The notes under the pieces: generated by a model
Database searches by the model: none
The model's input: the letters and a program-made list of their open reading frames with translations, nothing else
What the model was told of the DNA's origin: nothing
Assembly: GCA_003669585.1 (NCBI GenBank)
Contig: QWOQ01000005.1
Location: 1,024,502 to 1,088,501 of the forward strand
Length of the DNA: 64,000 nucleotides
Reading direction: 5' to 3'
Source of the DNA: Planctomycetota bacterium
Lineage (GTDB): Bacteria; Planctomycetota; Planctomycetia; Pirellulales; UBA1268
Shown: in pieces, positions 35,801 to 44,417 of the stretch
Numbering within the stretch: position 1 is the stretch's first letter
How the letters are laid out: every line of letters starts with the position of its first letter
Program-made: the position numbers and the translations under genes

Positions 35801-37499
35801 CATGGAGCCATTGGTGCCAATCGATCCAGCCCGCGCAATACAACTTGCGATTTCGTCTCGCATTCCACTTGTCTCTCGGTATATCACTCGCCGAGCCTGT
35901 TCTGAAGAAGACTCTTTTGATGCTGCGATAACGCAGATTGTTACCTCCGATGACAACACTCGTTCCTGGATGCTCGAAGAAGCAATCACCGCGTTATCGA
36001 TGCGAGGAAAAATGACGATGCCTAAGGGATGGACAGAGGGTTATGAAAAACTGCAGGCCTCGCCATCACATGCTGTTGTGCGTCAGTCTGAACTGGTTGC
36101 CGTGCGATTTGGTGATATTCGCGTCCTGCCAAAACTTCGAAGCGTTGTATCTGATCGAAGCGCCGATCTTGCAAGTCGAAAAGATGCTCTCAAAGCTCTT
36201 GAAATTGCAAAGGATTCGGATGCTCCCACTCACCTGCACTCCCTGCTGAACGATCCCGAGTTTTCCGCAACGGCGATTGCATCTCTTGCCTCTTTTGACA
36301 ACAACCGAACACCTCTCGCGATTGTGGCGGCTTACGCGGAACTTCCCTCTGATGCCAAACAGGCTGCGATCGCAACGCTCACTTCTCGCCCAGCGTGGAC
36401 GATCGTGCTGCTTGATGCGATTGAAACCCAACGCGTCCCGCGGAACGATCTTTCGGCATTTACCGTGGGCCAACTTGCCAAAGCCGCCGATCCCAAAGTG
36501 CTTGAAAAACTCATCGCCGTCTGGGGCACCATCCGCGATACTCCCGCCGATCGAAAGGCACAGTTCGAAAAATATCGGGGAGTCATGCAAAACGAGTATT
36601 TGATGAAAGGAAACGTTTCAAAGGGCCGTGAAATTTATGCCAAGACCTGCGGTACCTGTCACTCGCTGTATGGAATAGGTGGAAAGATCGGTCCCGATCT
36701 GACGGGATCCAATCGAAACAACATGGATTACCTCCTCTCAAATCTTCTCGATCCAAGTGCCTTGGTAGGACGCGATTATCAAATGACCACAATCCTCACT
36801 ACGGACGGCCGATCCGTTGCCGGAATCGTCATTCGAGAAAATCCTTCAAGCGTCACCCTTCAGACGCCGACCGACCAGGTAATCATTGCCACAACAGATA
36901 TTGACACTCGCGTACTTTCAACGCAGTCACTCATGCCAGAAAATCAACTCGAGCAACTTCTGCCGGATGCTGCCCGTGACCTGATCTTGTATTTGCGGAG
37001 TTCATCGCAGGTGCCGCTGCCGGGCGAAGCGCCACCGTCGATGACTGCCGAGGGCACTGTGGCAGGGGCCTTTGAAGGAGAAAAGGCTCGTATTCTTGAA
37101 CGAACTCAAGGTGAAGTGCGGCCTCAGTCCATGGGTGGATTTCCAAAGGGTCGATGGAGTGATTCATCGCACCTGTGGTGGACCGGTGGAACTGTTGGTG
37201 CATCGATCACCCTAGAGATACCTGTTACCGTGTCGGGCCGTCACGAGGTCTTCGCAGCGTTGACCAAGGCTCACGACTACGGCATTGTGACACTCTCTTG
37301 GGACGGTGGACCAGCAAGCACACCCATCGATCTATTTGATCGCGAAGTTCTTCCAACAATGCCAATGTCACTCGGCACTTTTGAAGTGACTCCGGGTGCA
37401 AAACGACTGGTCATTACACTCATTGGCGCCAATGAGGCGGCTACAAAAAGTTTTATGTTTGGACTTGATTACATTCGGCTCGAATCGCGTTCACAATAG
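32847..37499 (+). CDS. PVC-type membrane-bound dehydrogenase with VCBS repeats, HEAT-like repeats and c-type haem site
   Basis: About 1550 residues from ATG 32847 (GAGGGG site 9 bases upstream; signal peptide MTIGIFFIRSVFCLTFLIFQ). Residues 40-430 contain FG-GAP/VCBS-type Asp-rich loops (LDGDIDLIAG, MNNDGFPDILV, DGDGRVDILE, DIDGDGLDDIV). Residues 445-850 are the planctomycete 'membrane-bound dehydrogenase' propeller (AMTVPPGFQVKLLACEPDV, QPIAMAFDDRGRLWVAEAYS, HNHH-like histidine clusters). HEAT-like repeats run about 860-1230. Near 1265 lies KGREIYAKTCGTCHSLYG, a CxxCH haem-attachment site with GGKIGPDLTGSNR, and a distal Met is possible. A beta-rich CBM-like end follows. A periplasmic redox enzyme acting on sugars is the usual suggestion; function is not proven for the family. 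Confidence 0.88.
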   Translation: MTIGIFFIRSVFCLTFLIFQTLFLGNSLVATASDTALNDRSIVTFTTTSLDNRFFTEGASVADLDLDGDIDLIAGPFWFEGPLFTQRHTFYETTPFDPQGYSNNFFSFTHDMNNDGFPDILVYGFPGKDASWFENPGKKEELWKRHLVLERIDNESPTWTDLTGDGVPEILCSVDGFFGYAPINDADPTKPWTFHRISTQTAGGQFTHGLGYGDVDGDGRVDILEKSGWWQQPESLEEDSVWKKHSVEFSQAGGAQMFVRHVDADALPDVITSLSAHGFGLAWFRQTKGPDGQRQFQQYKITGERLSENPYRTAFSQIHAIDMADIDGDGLDDIVTGKRYWAHGPKGDPEPLAPAVLYWFRCTRGSDGKSVEFVPHLIDDNSGVGVQVCARDVSGDGFPDVLVGNKKGIFLSVQSRKRVSEKEWEFSQPKIRPPMANGLAPEEAARAMTVPPGFQVKLLACEPDVQQPIAMAFDDRGRLWVAEAYSYPTRVEDKDARDRILIFEDTDGDDQFDKRTVFQEQLNLVSGLEIGFGGVWVGAAPNLLFIPDRNGDDTPDGPPEILLDGWGWQDTHETLNAFTWGPDGWLYGCHGVFTHSNVGKPGTPDSERTKINAGIWRYHPQRHSFEVFSEGTSNPWGIDFNDHGHAFQTACVIPHLYHSIQGARYQRQAGQHFNPYTFDDIKTIANHRHWIGNQWNNPDRETSDEVGGGHAHAGAMIYLGGVWPQRYCGKLFMNNIHGARLNEDRLTPHGSGYVGDGEPDFCFANDSWSQFISLAYGPDGQVTVIDWYDRNQCHHHDSKTHDRGNGRIFKILYGNSVHVPVNLSVHSDTKLVELLLHNNEWFVRHARRLLQERFVKGSLAQETPSLLQKALAAATSTRTRLRALWGMHAVGISSDDVLLEILSDADPAVRGWAIQLAAEDRKLSPAFLSRCEELSVKDPSPVVRLALTSALQRISIDQRWKIVAGLLTHAEDVSDHNLPLMIWYAMEPLVPIDPARAIQLAISSRIPLVSRYITRRACSEEDSFDAAITQIVTSDDNTRSWMLEEAITALSMRGKMTMPKGWTEGYEKLQASPSHAVVRQSELVAVRFGDIRVLPKLRSVVSDRSADLASRKDALKALEIAKDSDAPTHLHSLLNDPEFSATAIASLASFDNNRTPLAIVAAYAELPSDAKQAAIATLTSRPAWTIVLLDAIETQRVPRNDLSAFTVGQLAKAADPKVLEKLIAVWGTIRDTPADRKAQFEKYRGVMQNEYLMKGNVSKGREIYAKTCGTCHSLYGIGGKIGPDLTGSNRNNMDYLLSNLLDPSALVGRDYQMTTILTTDGRSVAGIVIRENPSSVTLQTPTDQVIIATTDIDTRVLSTQSLMPENQLEQLLPDAARDLILYLRSSSQVPLPGEAPPSMTAEGTVAGAFEGEKARILERTQGEVRPQSMGGFPKGRWSDSSHLWWTGGTVGASITLEIPVTVSGRHEVFAALTKAHDYGIVTLSWDGGPASTPIDLFDREVLPTMPMSLGTFEVTPGAKRLVITLIGANEAATKSFMFGLDYIRLESRSQ

Positions 37500-37614
37500 T
37501 TTGTGTCTGCTGCCACAGCGATGCCCTAGGTTCAGCCTATTCGGCGGAAAAACCGGTTTGATCGCGGCGGGTTTGTTGGCGTGTTATGGTGGTCTTTCTA
37601 CTGCATGACAGCGA

Positions 37615-38664
37615 GTGCCCAGCTGCGACAAGAGCATGGGTGATCCTTGGTTGATTTTTCTAATGCTTCTGACACCGCCCAACATTGTGAACGCCTCCAC
37701 GGTTTCGCATCCGCCGTATTCAGGCGATAAGCAAGAACCGGTTGTCGTGCTTGAACATGTTTCAAAGAGGTATGGTTCGATCAATGCCTTGTCGGATGTT
37801 TCACTCACGATTGGCCATGGAATCACCGGGCTACTTGGTCCCAATGGAGCCGGCAAAAGCACTCTCGTCAAAACAATGCTCGGTCTGCTGCGGATGTCGT
37901 CGGGACAAGGTCGCGTGCTCGGTTTTGATTGTCGCCATCAGGCGCTCGATATTCGCGCAGCAGTTGGCACGATGCCCGAGGATGACTGCTACGTTCCGGG
38001 GCTCACGGGTGTGCAAATGGTGCGTTACGCTGCAAGACTTTCGGGGCTTGAACGAGTCGAATCACTTCGACGAGCACACGAGGTACTCGATTGGTGCGGA
38101 ATGACACAGGAACGTTACCGTCCCGTGGAAACCTATTCCAGCGGCATGCGACAAAAACTCTCTTTTGCTCAGGCACTTGTGCACGATCCAAAGCTTGTGA
38201 TTCTGGACGAGCCTACCGCGGGACTCGACCCGAGCGAACGTCGTGACATGCTTGGGAGAATCAACACGTTGGCTCGCATTCACGGCAAGGCGGTGATTCT
38301 TTCAACTCATATTCTGCCCGATGTTCAAGCAGTCTGTGATTGGGTCGTGGTTCTTTGTCGTGGGCGAGTCAAGCTCAGTGGTGCGCTCGAAGATCTTACC
38401 CGTCCACTTTTTCCGATGCACCGTCTTTGTGTTCGTGGAGATGCATCGGCAATGGTTCAGCGGCTAGAACATATTGGGATTCGCGCCGAGATTACTTTTG
38501 ACGGCTCAATCACATTGCATGGAGTCGATGGCTCGACGGTTTCTGGCGTCTGGCGATTGGCTGCCGACATGGGATTTGGAGTGACGTCGTTAGAGCCGAT
38601 GCGAACGTCTCTGGAAACTCTTTTTGTAGATGCCGTTCGGGAGCACTCGCATGCCGCTGGGTGA
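37615..38664 (+). CDS. ABC-2 transporter ATP-binding protein, first of two
   Basis: Up to 349 residues. Walker A GPNGAGKST, the signature YSSGMRQKLSFAQALVH, Walker B LVILDEPTAGLDP and the switch His in STHILPDV are all intact. The start is uncertain: GTG 37615, ATG 37636 and ATG 37663 are all possible, because the conserved domain begins only at VVVLEHVSKRYGS. The 3' end overlaps the permease gene. The C-terminal 90 residues resemble the regulatory tail of GldA/NatA/NosF-type exporters. It powers the permease encoded next. Confidence 0.92.
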   Translation: MPSCDKSMGDPWLIFLMLLTPPNIVNASTVSHPPYSGDKQEPVVVLEHVSKRYGSINALSDVSLTIGHGITGLLGPNGAGKSTLVKTMLGLLRMSSGQGRVLGFDCRHQALDIRAAVGTMPEDDCYVPGLTGVQMVRYAARLSGLERVESLRRAHEVLDWCGMTQERYRPVETYSSGMRQKLSFAQALVHDPKLVILDEPTAGLDPSERRDMLGRINTLARIHGKAVILSTHILPDVQAVCDWVVVLCRGRVKLSGALEDLTRPLFPMHRLCVRGDASAMVQRLEHIGIRAEITFDGSITLHGVDGSTVSGVWRLAADMGFGVTSLEPMRTSLETLFVDAVREHSHAAG

Positions 38665-39775
38665 TCTTGGCTACCGTGCATGGAACGGGCGAACAGCTGC
38701 ACGCGGCACCGCGTGGGTCGTGATTGCTTGGACAGGCATTGTGCTCGCGTGGCAAAGCATGTGGCTGCGTCGACTTTTGTTTTTAGCCTGGGGCCCAACG
38801 GTGGTTGCGGGCACTTGTTTTTTTGGATTTGAACGACTCGTTGAAGATGGAAAACTCACTCCTCAAGTTGTATCGAGCACTCTCATTCGACGGCTCCCCA
38901 AGGCGGAGGCGCTTCTGGAGGCGATGAAGCCCGATCCGTCTCAGAAAGAAGTGGGTATTGCAAAAAGTCGCCGCACCGTCTGGGCTTGGATTCTCATGAT
39001 GTTCATGCGCAGCCCGCAGGCGATTTTATTAGTGGTGCTCGTTGGCGTTGTCGCACCGCCGCTGGTGTCACGCGATCTCGGAGCACGGGCACATCTGGTC
39101 TACTTCACCCGGCCGATTTCTCGCTGGGAGTATATTCTTGGAAAATCGATGGTCGTTTCGGCGTACGTGTCGGGGATCACGCTTGTGCCGGCACTCGTGC
39201 TGTGGGTGCTTGGTGTTTTGCTCTCGCCATCAATTGCGGTGATTTGGACCACCTGGGATATGCCACTGCGAATCATCGCGGCCTCAATGGTGCTTTTAGT
39301 GCCAACCACTCTTTTGTCACTTGCACTCTCAAGCCTCTCGCATCAGCCTCGCTGGGCAACGTTCGCTTGGTTTTCAGTCTGGTCGCTGGGCTGGATTGCA
39401 CACGGCGCGTTTATCCAGGCGGCCGCAACCAGTTCGTTCAATCAACCGATTGCCAGCGAGCAAGTTGCCGACATGCTCGCTCCGCTGGATTCGTTCCTCG
39501 ATTCACAACAGTTCGATCATCCTGACATGCTTGGCCCCGGTGGTCTTGGAGGTGGATTGAACCAAAGAACTAATCAGCGATTGCTGGATGCAATGTTGTC
39601 TGATCGTTTCGCTCCTGTATCGATGTTCCACACTCTTGGAGTGGTACAGGCTTGGGTTTTTGGACTGGAGGATGATCTCTCGAGAGTCTGGCCTTCGATG
39701 GTGATGCTTTCACTTGTGTCAATCGTGTCGGCATGCGTTCTGCTTAATCGGGTGACGGCGCCACTACGCGTCTGA
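38651..39775 (+). CDS. ABC-2 type permease, first of two
   Basis: 374 residues with about six hydrophobic segments (for example WVVIAWTGIVLAW, AILLVVLVGVVAPPLVS, ALVLWVLGVLLSPSIAVIW, MVLLVPTTLLSLALSSL, VMLSLVSIVSACVLL). RDLGARAHLVYFTRPISRWEYILGK (about 145-170) is the cytoplasmic coupling region of ABC-2 exporters. ATG 38651 has GGGAG 7 bases upstream and overlaps the ATPase stop; its TGA overlaps the next ATPase start (TGATG). The substrate is unknown; such pairs export polysaccharide, lipids or antibiotics, or serve gliding-type systems. Confidence 0.85.
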   Translation: MPLGDLGYRAWNGRTAARGTAWVVIAWTGIVLAWQSMWLRRLLFLAWGPTVVAGTCFFGFERLVEDGKLTPQVVSSTLIRRLPKAEALLEAMKPDPSQKEVGIAKSRRTVWAWILMMFMRSPQAILLVVLVGVVAPPLVSRDLGARAHLVYFTRPISRWEYILGKSMVVSAYVSGITLVPALVLWVLGVLLSPSIAVIWTTWDMPLRIIAASMVLLVPTTLLSLALSSLSHQPRWATFAWFSVWSLGWIAHGAFIQAAATSSFNQPIASEQVADMLAPLDSFLDSQQFDHPDMLGPGGLGGGLNQRTNQRLLDAMLSDRFAPVSMFHTLGVVQAWVFGLEDDLSRVWPSMVMLSLVSIVSACVLLNRVTAPLRV

Positions 39776-40794
39776 TGCAAGATTTTAGAAAACAACTCAA
39801 ACAGTTCCGTTCAATCCTTTTTCTTGTCACGTACTTTCTGTATCGGCTCACGGCAATTGACTCATTCATGATCACACTCACATCAGTCACAAAACTGTAC
39901 GGTTCAGTTATCGGTGTCAACGATATTGACGTGACGCTTGAGCCTGGTTCCTACGGGCTGCTGGGTCCTAACGGCTCTGGAAAATCGACGCTCTTAAATT
40001 TGCTTACTGGTCAATTGCGTCCAACGCTCGGCCGCGTGCGTGTCTACGGAATGCAACCCTGGAATAATTCCAAGCTACTCATGCGGATCGGCTTTTGTCC
40101 CTCGTCAGACATTCTGATCGAAGGCGTATCGGCGCGCCAGTGGGTGCGCACGCTGGTGCGTATGCATGGCTATTTTCCAGCAGAGGCTCATCGTCGCGCT
40201 GATATCGCACTCGAACGAGTTGGATTGTCTAGTGATATGGACCGTCCGATGCAAACTTACTCCAAAGGAATGCGACAGCGAGCGAAGCTGGCTCAGGCGA
40301 TTGCACATGATCCCGAAATGCTTGTACTTGACGAACCGTTCAACGGACTCGATCCGGTGGCACGGCATGACATGGCACTCGTGGTGGGTGAATGGGGCCG
40401 TCGCAAGAGCCTCTTGGTGGCCAGTCACATGCTGCATGAACTTCAAACGATCTGCGAGTCGTTTCTTCTGATTACCGGTGGTCGTCTACTCGCGTGGGGA
40501 AAGGCCGCCGACATAGAGCAGTTGCTCTGCGATGTTCCGGTTGAGGTGTCGATATCTTGTAATCGTCCTACACGTTTAGCGGAACTGATCGTGGCCACCG
40601 GACAGGTTCATTCGGTCAGAATCGAAGAATCAACCGTGGTTGTGGGAACCCTTTACCCGTCTCTCCTCGCTGACTTCATGCCACGCTGGTGCGTCGAGGA
40701 ATCGATTGTGATCGATCAGGTTCGCGCTCCCGACCAGTCTCTCGAAGGTCTCTTTCGTCTGCTTGTCCAACAGCATCGAGGGGAAAAGTATTGA
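39775..40794 (+). CDS. ABC-2 transporter ATP-binding protein, second of two
   Basis: 339 residues if ATG 39775 (TGATG overlap with the permease stop) is used; 308 from ATG 39868, where the conserved domain MITLTSVTKLYGS begins. Walker A GPNGSGKST, signature YSKGMRQRAKLAQAIAH, Walker B MLVLDEPFNGLDP and switch His in ASHMLHEL are intact. It is a divergent paralogue of the ATPase about 2 kb upstream. Translational coupling on both sides indicates that all four genes form one unit, perhaps a heteromeric exporter. Confidence 0.9.
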   Translation: MQDFRKQLKQFRSILFLVTYFLYRLTAIDSFMITLTSVTKLYGSVIGVNDIDVTLEPGSYGLLGPNGSGKSTLLNLLTGQLRPTLGRVRVYGMQPWNNSKLLMRIGFCPSSDILIEGVSARQWVRTLVRMHGYFPAEAHRRADIALERVGLSSDMDRPMQTYSKGMRQRAKLAQAIAHDPEMLVLDEPFNGLDPVARHDMALVVGEWGRRKSLLVASHMLHELQTICESFLLITGGRLLAWGKAADIEQLLCDVPVEVSISCNRPTRLAELIVATGQVHSVRIEESTVVVGTLYPSLLADFMPRWCVEESIVIDQVRAPDQSLEGLFRLLVQQHRGEKY

Positions 40795-41567
40795 AACAAT
40801 TTCTTGAGTCCTTACAAGCAGTCATTCTTTTTGACATTTCCCGGGCAGTCACCACGCCGCGATTGTTGGTTGCTGCAATACTTGCTGCAGTGCCGGCATT
40901 CATTGCCCTTGGCGTACGATTCTCCACGGATATTCCGGCCGATACGCGAGTCTGGGCAGCCCTTCTCTACGCGCTTGTACCCGAAGCCATCTGCCTTCTA
41001 TCGCTTCTTTTATGGATGTGTCCGGCTATCCAGTCGCATCTGGAAAGTAAAACGTGGGTCTATCTCGCAATTCGCCCGCACGGTCGTCGCGCAATGCTGC
41101 TGGGGGCCTTTGCAACCGCTGTTGTCTGGACCGTTGCAGTCGGAGTTGCAAGTGCCGCAATGACAATTCTGGCTGCACAGCCTCCCGATGCCTTTCGACT
41201 TTTTACTGTCATCTGTGGGCTTGTCATTCTTTCGGCAGTCGGTCGAGGAGCAATCTTTGCACTGGTTTCGACGATCATGCCCAGGCGTGCGATGGTGCTT
41301 TCGGTTGTCTATACCCTGATCTTTGAATTTCTTGCGGGCTTTCTTCCGGCAATCGTGAATCAGTTTACAGTCGCACTACGGCTGAGAAGCTTGCTGGTCC
41401 AGGGAATGGGCTGGAAGACATCGATGCTTCGAGAACTCAAACTTTTTTTTGATCCAGAACCCGCGTGGATTCAGATCGGCGCGATCTTGACGATCACTAT
41501 TGTTTCGCTCACTGCCGCTGTCATCGTGCTGGAACTTCGCCAGTTCGGAACACCGGACGAAACTTGA
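40791..41567 (+). CDS. ABC-2 type permease, second of two
   Basis: 258 residues from TTG 40791, which overlaps the ATPase stop (TTGA) and has GAGGGG upstream; the frame extends to 40689 but that part duplicates the ATPase reading. About six hydrophobic segments (LLVAAILAAVPAFIALG, ALLYALVPEAICLLSLLLW, AMLLGAFATAVVWTVAVGV, LFTVICGLVILSAVGRG, VVYTLIFEFLAGFLPAIV, IGAILTITIVSLTAAVIV). It is shorter than the first permease and poorly conserved, as is normal for this family. It is last of the four-gene exporter operon. Confidence 0.82.
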   Translation: MKQFLESLQAVILFDISRAVTTPRLLVAAILAAVPAFIALGVRFSTDIPADTRVWAALLYALVPEAICLLSLLLWMCPAIQSHLESKTWVYLAIRPHGRRAMLLGAFATAVVWTVAVGVASAAMTILAAQPPDAFRLFTVICGLVILSAVGRGAIFALVSTIMPRRAMVLSVVYTLIFEFLAGFLPAIVNQFTVALRLRSLLVQGMGWKTSMLRELKLFFDPEPAWIQIGAILTITIVSLTAAVIVLELRQFGTPDET

Positions 41568-41592
41568 CTCCACAGCAAAAGCCGACTTCTGA

Positions 41593-43179
41593 TTACAGTT
41601 TTGAAATAATTTCAATCGCCTTATTCTCAAATACTTTTTGCCACTGTGGAGCAAGAATGCAGTCGCAATCCTCCTGAGCGCAGCCCGTGTTTCTGCGCTG
41701 GGCGTCGGTTGGAGCGTAATAGATATAGCCGTTTGTATATCCGGCAACGAATGTGAAACCGGCACCGGCCCGCTTCTTGATGGCCAGACCGACTTCGACT
41801 GTCAGCTCTCCGGGAAACGTCACGAATACACATTCGCCGATTCGAATTCCAGACACCTCAACCTCGATGGTATTGCAATCTGCTTCGCGTGCCTGTGCTC
41901 TATGTTTTTGCAATAGAGCGAGGTTGACCTGCACTTGCGTAATTCGCTCCATGGTGTGAATGTTACGAATGTACTGTTGAAGATTCAGCCGGTTTTCCTT
42001 GTCGAGCGTTTCAAGATCGCTACGACCTATCGACTTTTCCTGGAAATACCGATGCGAAGCGTACGAAGGAAACTCGTCACTGAGTTTGTACTGCAACAAC
42101 AGCGGAACGAATGACTTAAAGTTGAGACTCGTTCCCTGTAAGGATTCAAGAAGTTTCTCTCGTTCAGCTCCAAGCGATGCGATTCGTTGCTCAAAATCGC
42201 TGGCCCGGGGAAGAAGCAACTTTTCACTGATCACTTTTAAACGAGTGTCATCGCTGGGGTGAATTGATCTGGCTGCACGCATGACGGCGAGTCCCAGCAG
42301 ATTCCCAATAGGCTCTGCGTCGTGCGGAGCATGAACGTTCTTGTATTGCACCGGATTGATGTCGCCGGCACAGCCTTGAATAAAAAAGGCCATCGATCCT
42401 TCACCGAGATTTTCCTCGATTACTTTCGAAGAAAAACCAGGAAAGTCGGCGGTGTCTTTGCCGCTTGGAACACGTTGAATCGGATGGCAGGCAAAGTTGT
42501 AGACCACTGCCAGGGGCTTTCCATCAATGGTGTCAATCCTAAGTACACCGATTTCTGGATCGATCGGTCCAATGGATGACACAATCTCGTCGGCCGGCAG
42601 CGAATAGGCGTGTCGAACGTCGGCCTCACTTCCATCCACGAGCTTGAGCCGACGGTTCTCGCTGATTTTATTTTCATGTCCTTTTCCAACTCCAATTCGC
42701 ACCGCCACGAGCGACTTCCATGCTTGTCTGACAGCCTCAAGTGTTTTGGCCTCCACCTCGTGGCTAACCACCCCATGGCAATGGCTGGCGTTAACGATCA
42801 CGTGCGAGGGCTCAACTGAAAACTCTTTGTTGATGATGGTGCGAAGATTCCCTAAAAACGTTTTTGGAATTCGTCCAATCTCTTCAATTGCCACCGCATC
42901 GACGGTGATAAAAACAATGTTCGTTTCGCCACTTTTGAGCACCAATGCCTTCGCATACAGAGGATCGTTTGACGGTGTGTTCGAATCGGTGATGTCAGCT
43001 CGTCCCACGCCGGCGAGAAGTTGCGCCGCGTCGACTGTCGCGACATTCGCAGAGCAGCTTAGACAGAGAAGGCTCAGCAGACTCACGCACACACGATCTC
43101 GTATATGCCAACGGATCATACGATTCCTGCCCGTTCTCATAACATCGTTGCATTGAATATCGAAAAGTACTTTTCTCAT
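41593..43179 (-). CDS. Secreted neutral/alkaline ceramidase-like protein
   Basis: About 528 residues from ATG 43179; an internal ATG before IRWHIRDRVCVSLLSLLCLS would also give a signal peptide. LLAGVGRADITDSNTPSNDPLYAKALVL is the typical start of the neutral/alkaline non-lysosomal ceramidase N-terminal domain. VIVNASHCHGV (zinc-site region), YNFACHPIQRVP, FFIQGCAGDINPVQY and the late FVTFPGELTVEVGLAIKK with GYTNGYIYYAPT are all present. Planctomycetes carry many of these and their substrates are mostly unknown; true ceramidase activity is not assured. It is convergent with the exporter operon. Confidence 0.85.
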   Translation of the reverse strand: MRKVLFDIQCNDVMRTGRNRMIRWHIRDRVCVSLLSLLCLSCSANVATVDAAQLLAGVGRADITDSNTPSNDPLYAKALVLKSGETNIVFITVDAVAIEEIGRIPKTFLGNLRTIINKEFSVEPSHVIVNASHCHGVVSHEVEAKTLEAVRQAWKSLVAVRIGVGKGHENKISENRRLKLVDGSEADVRHAYSLPADEIVSSIGPIDPEIGVLRIDTIDGKPLAVVYNFACHPIQRVPSGKDTADFPGFSSKVIEENLGEGSMAFFIQGCAGDINPVQYKNVHAPHDAEPIGNLLGLAVMRAARSIHPSDDTRLKVISEKLLLPRASDFEQRIASLGAEREKLLESLQGTSLNFKSFVPLLLQYKLSDEFPSYASHRYFQEKSIGRSDLETLDKENRLNLQQYIRNIHTMERITQVQVNLALLQKHRAQAREADCNTIEVEVSGIRIGECVFVTFPGELTVEVGLAIKKRAGAGFTFVAGYTNGYIYYAPTDAQRRNTGCAQEDCDCILAPQWQKVFENKAIEIISKL

Positions 43180-43449
43180 CTGAGGGTTCTCTTTGGAAAG
43201 GCTCGATCCATTGTTGCTACCTGTGCGACAGGCATGCATGATTGATTCGGTACGCTTGATTCGCAAGGGGGTTTGAAAAGAAAGAGTCTGTGGATTGGCC
43301 TACGTCGCGGTACACATATTTTAATCTCTTTGGCGAACCACTCCCTGAGATCGCTGAGATATTTCCAATAGAACTATTTTTCATCTGTTTGAGTTCGATA
43401 GACTTTGAACTTTTGAGATTGATTATTTTTTCAACAGTGAGTGTGAACC

Positions 43450-44388
43450 ATGCGGCTTTCAATGATTGTCAATCCACCCACTGACTTGCATCTGCAATGG
43501 GCCGCGCAAATTGGCGTCAGTGATATCGTGATTCCCTATCCAGGGCTCGATCGTGTGGGGCTTTTGGCAACGAAGCGTCGCGTCGAATCGTTTGGCATGA
43601 AACTCACGCACATTGAGCGAAAGGTGCCGCACTTACAATTCGTTCATAATCTCCCCGGTCGCGACGCACAGATCGCTGACTTTAAATCACTCCTTTGCAT
43701 AATGGCCGACGCTGGCATGGAAGTGCTTTGCTACAACTGGATGCCGGATGAGGATTGGCAACGCACCAGTTCACACGTTCGTCAACGTGGTGGTTCACTG
43801 GTCACCGAATTTAATATTGATGAAATCGGTCACAATGTGACGGATGCCTCCGGGCAACCTCCGCATCACAGCACGTCCTCAGAACTCTGGGACAATCTGG
43901 AGCACTTTTTGAATGAAGTAGTGCCACAGGCAGAACGGTCTCATATCAAACTCGCTTTGCATCCAGATGATCCGCCGCTAGACGATCTTCACGGACAGCC
44001 TCGAATCATGCATTCGAATGTGGCCTTACGCAAGGCAGTCGACCTTGTGCCGAGTCGTGCAAACGGCATCTGCTACTGCGTCGGTTCTCTGTTTCCTGCC
44101 GGCGAGGATCTGCTCGCCGGTATTCGTGATCTCGCAGACAACATCGTTTTTTTCCACGCCCGCAACGTTCGTGGAACAGCCTCACACTTTGTTGAGACCT
44201 GGCACGACAACGGTGATATTGATCTGCCAGCTGTTCTTCGAACGCTCAAAGAAGTTGGATACTCCGGTACGATACGTCCAGATCACGCTCCGTCGATGGC
44301 CGGAGAATCCAACGAGACTCCGGGATACGAAATGCTCGGCCGTCTTTATGCTGCTGGCTACTTAAGAGGACTTATGCAATCTTCATGA
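43450..44388 (+). CDS. uxuA: Mannonate dehydratase (UxuA family)
   Basis: 312 residues, somewhat shorter than E. coli UxuA. CYNWMPDEDWQRT is the family signature for the substrate loop, KLALHPDDPPLDDLHGQPRIM carries metal-site residues, and VFFHARNVRGTASHFVETWHDNGDID and GYSGTIRPDHAPSM complete the site. The enzyme turns D-mannonate into 2-keto-3-deoxygluconate in hexuronate breakdown. There is no signal peptide. A DapA/NanA-family lyase 1.2 kb downstream could act on the 2-keto-3-deoxy product. A longer AT-rich upstream gap (43180-43449) should hold promoters for this gene and the divergent ceramidase-like gene. Confidence 0.88.
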   Translation: MRLSMIVNPPTDLHLQWAAQIGVSDIVIPYPGLDRVGLLATKRRVESFGMKLTHIERKVPHLQFVHNLPGRDAQIADFKSLLCIMADAGMEVLCYNWMPDEDWQRTSSHVRQRGGSLVTEFNIDEIGHNVTDASGQPPHHSTSSELWDNLEHFLNEVVPQAERSHIKLALHPDDPPLDDLHGQPRIMHSNVALRKAVDLVPSRANGICYCVGSLFPAGEDLLAGIRDLADNIVFFHARNVRGTASHFVETWHDNGDIDLPAVLRTLKEVGYSGTIRPDHAPSMAGESNETPGYEMLGRLYAAGYLRGLMQSS

Positions 44389-44417
44389 TTCGTATTGCGT
44401 CATGAACTCGAGTGAGT

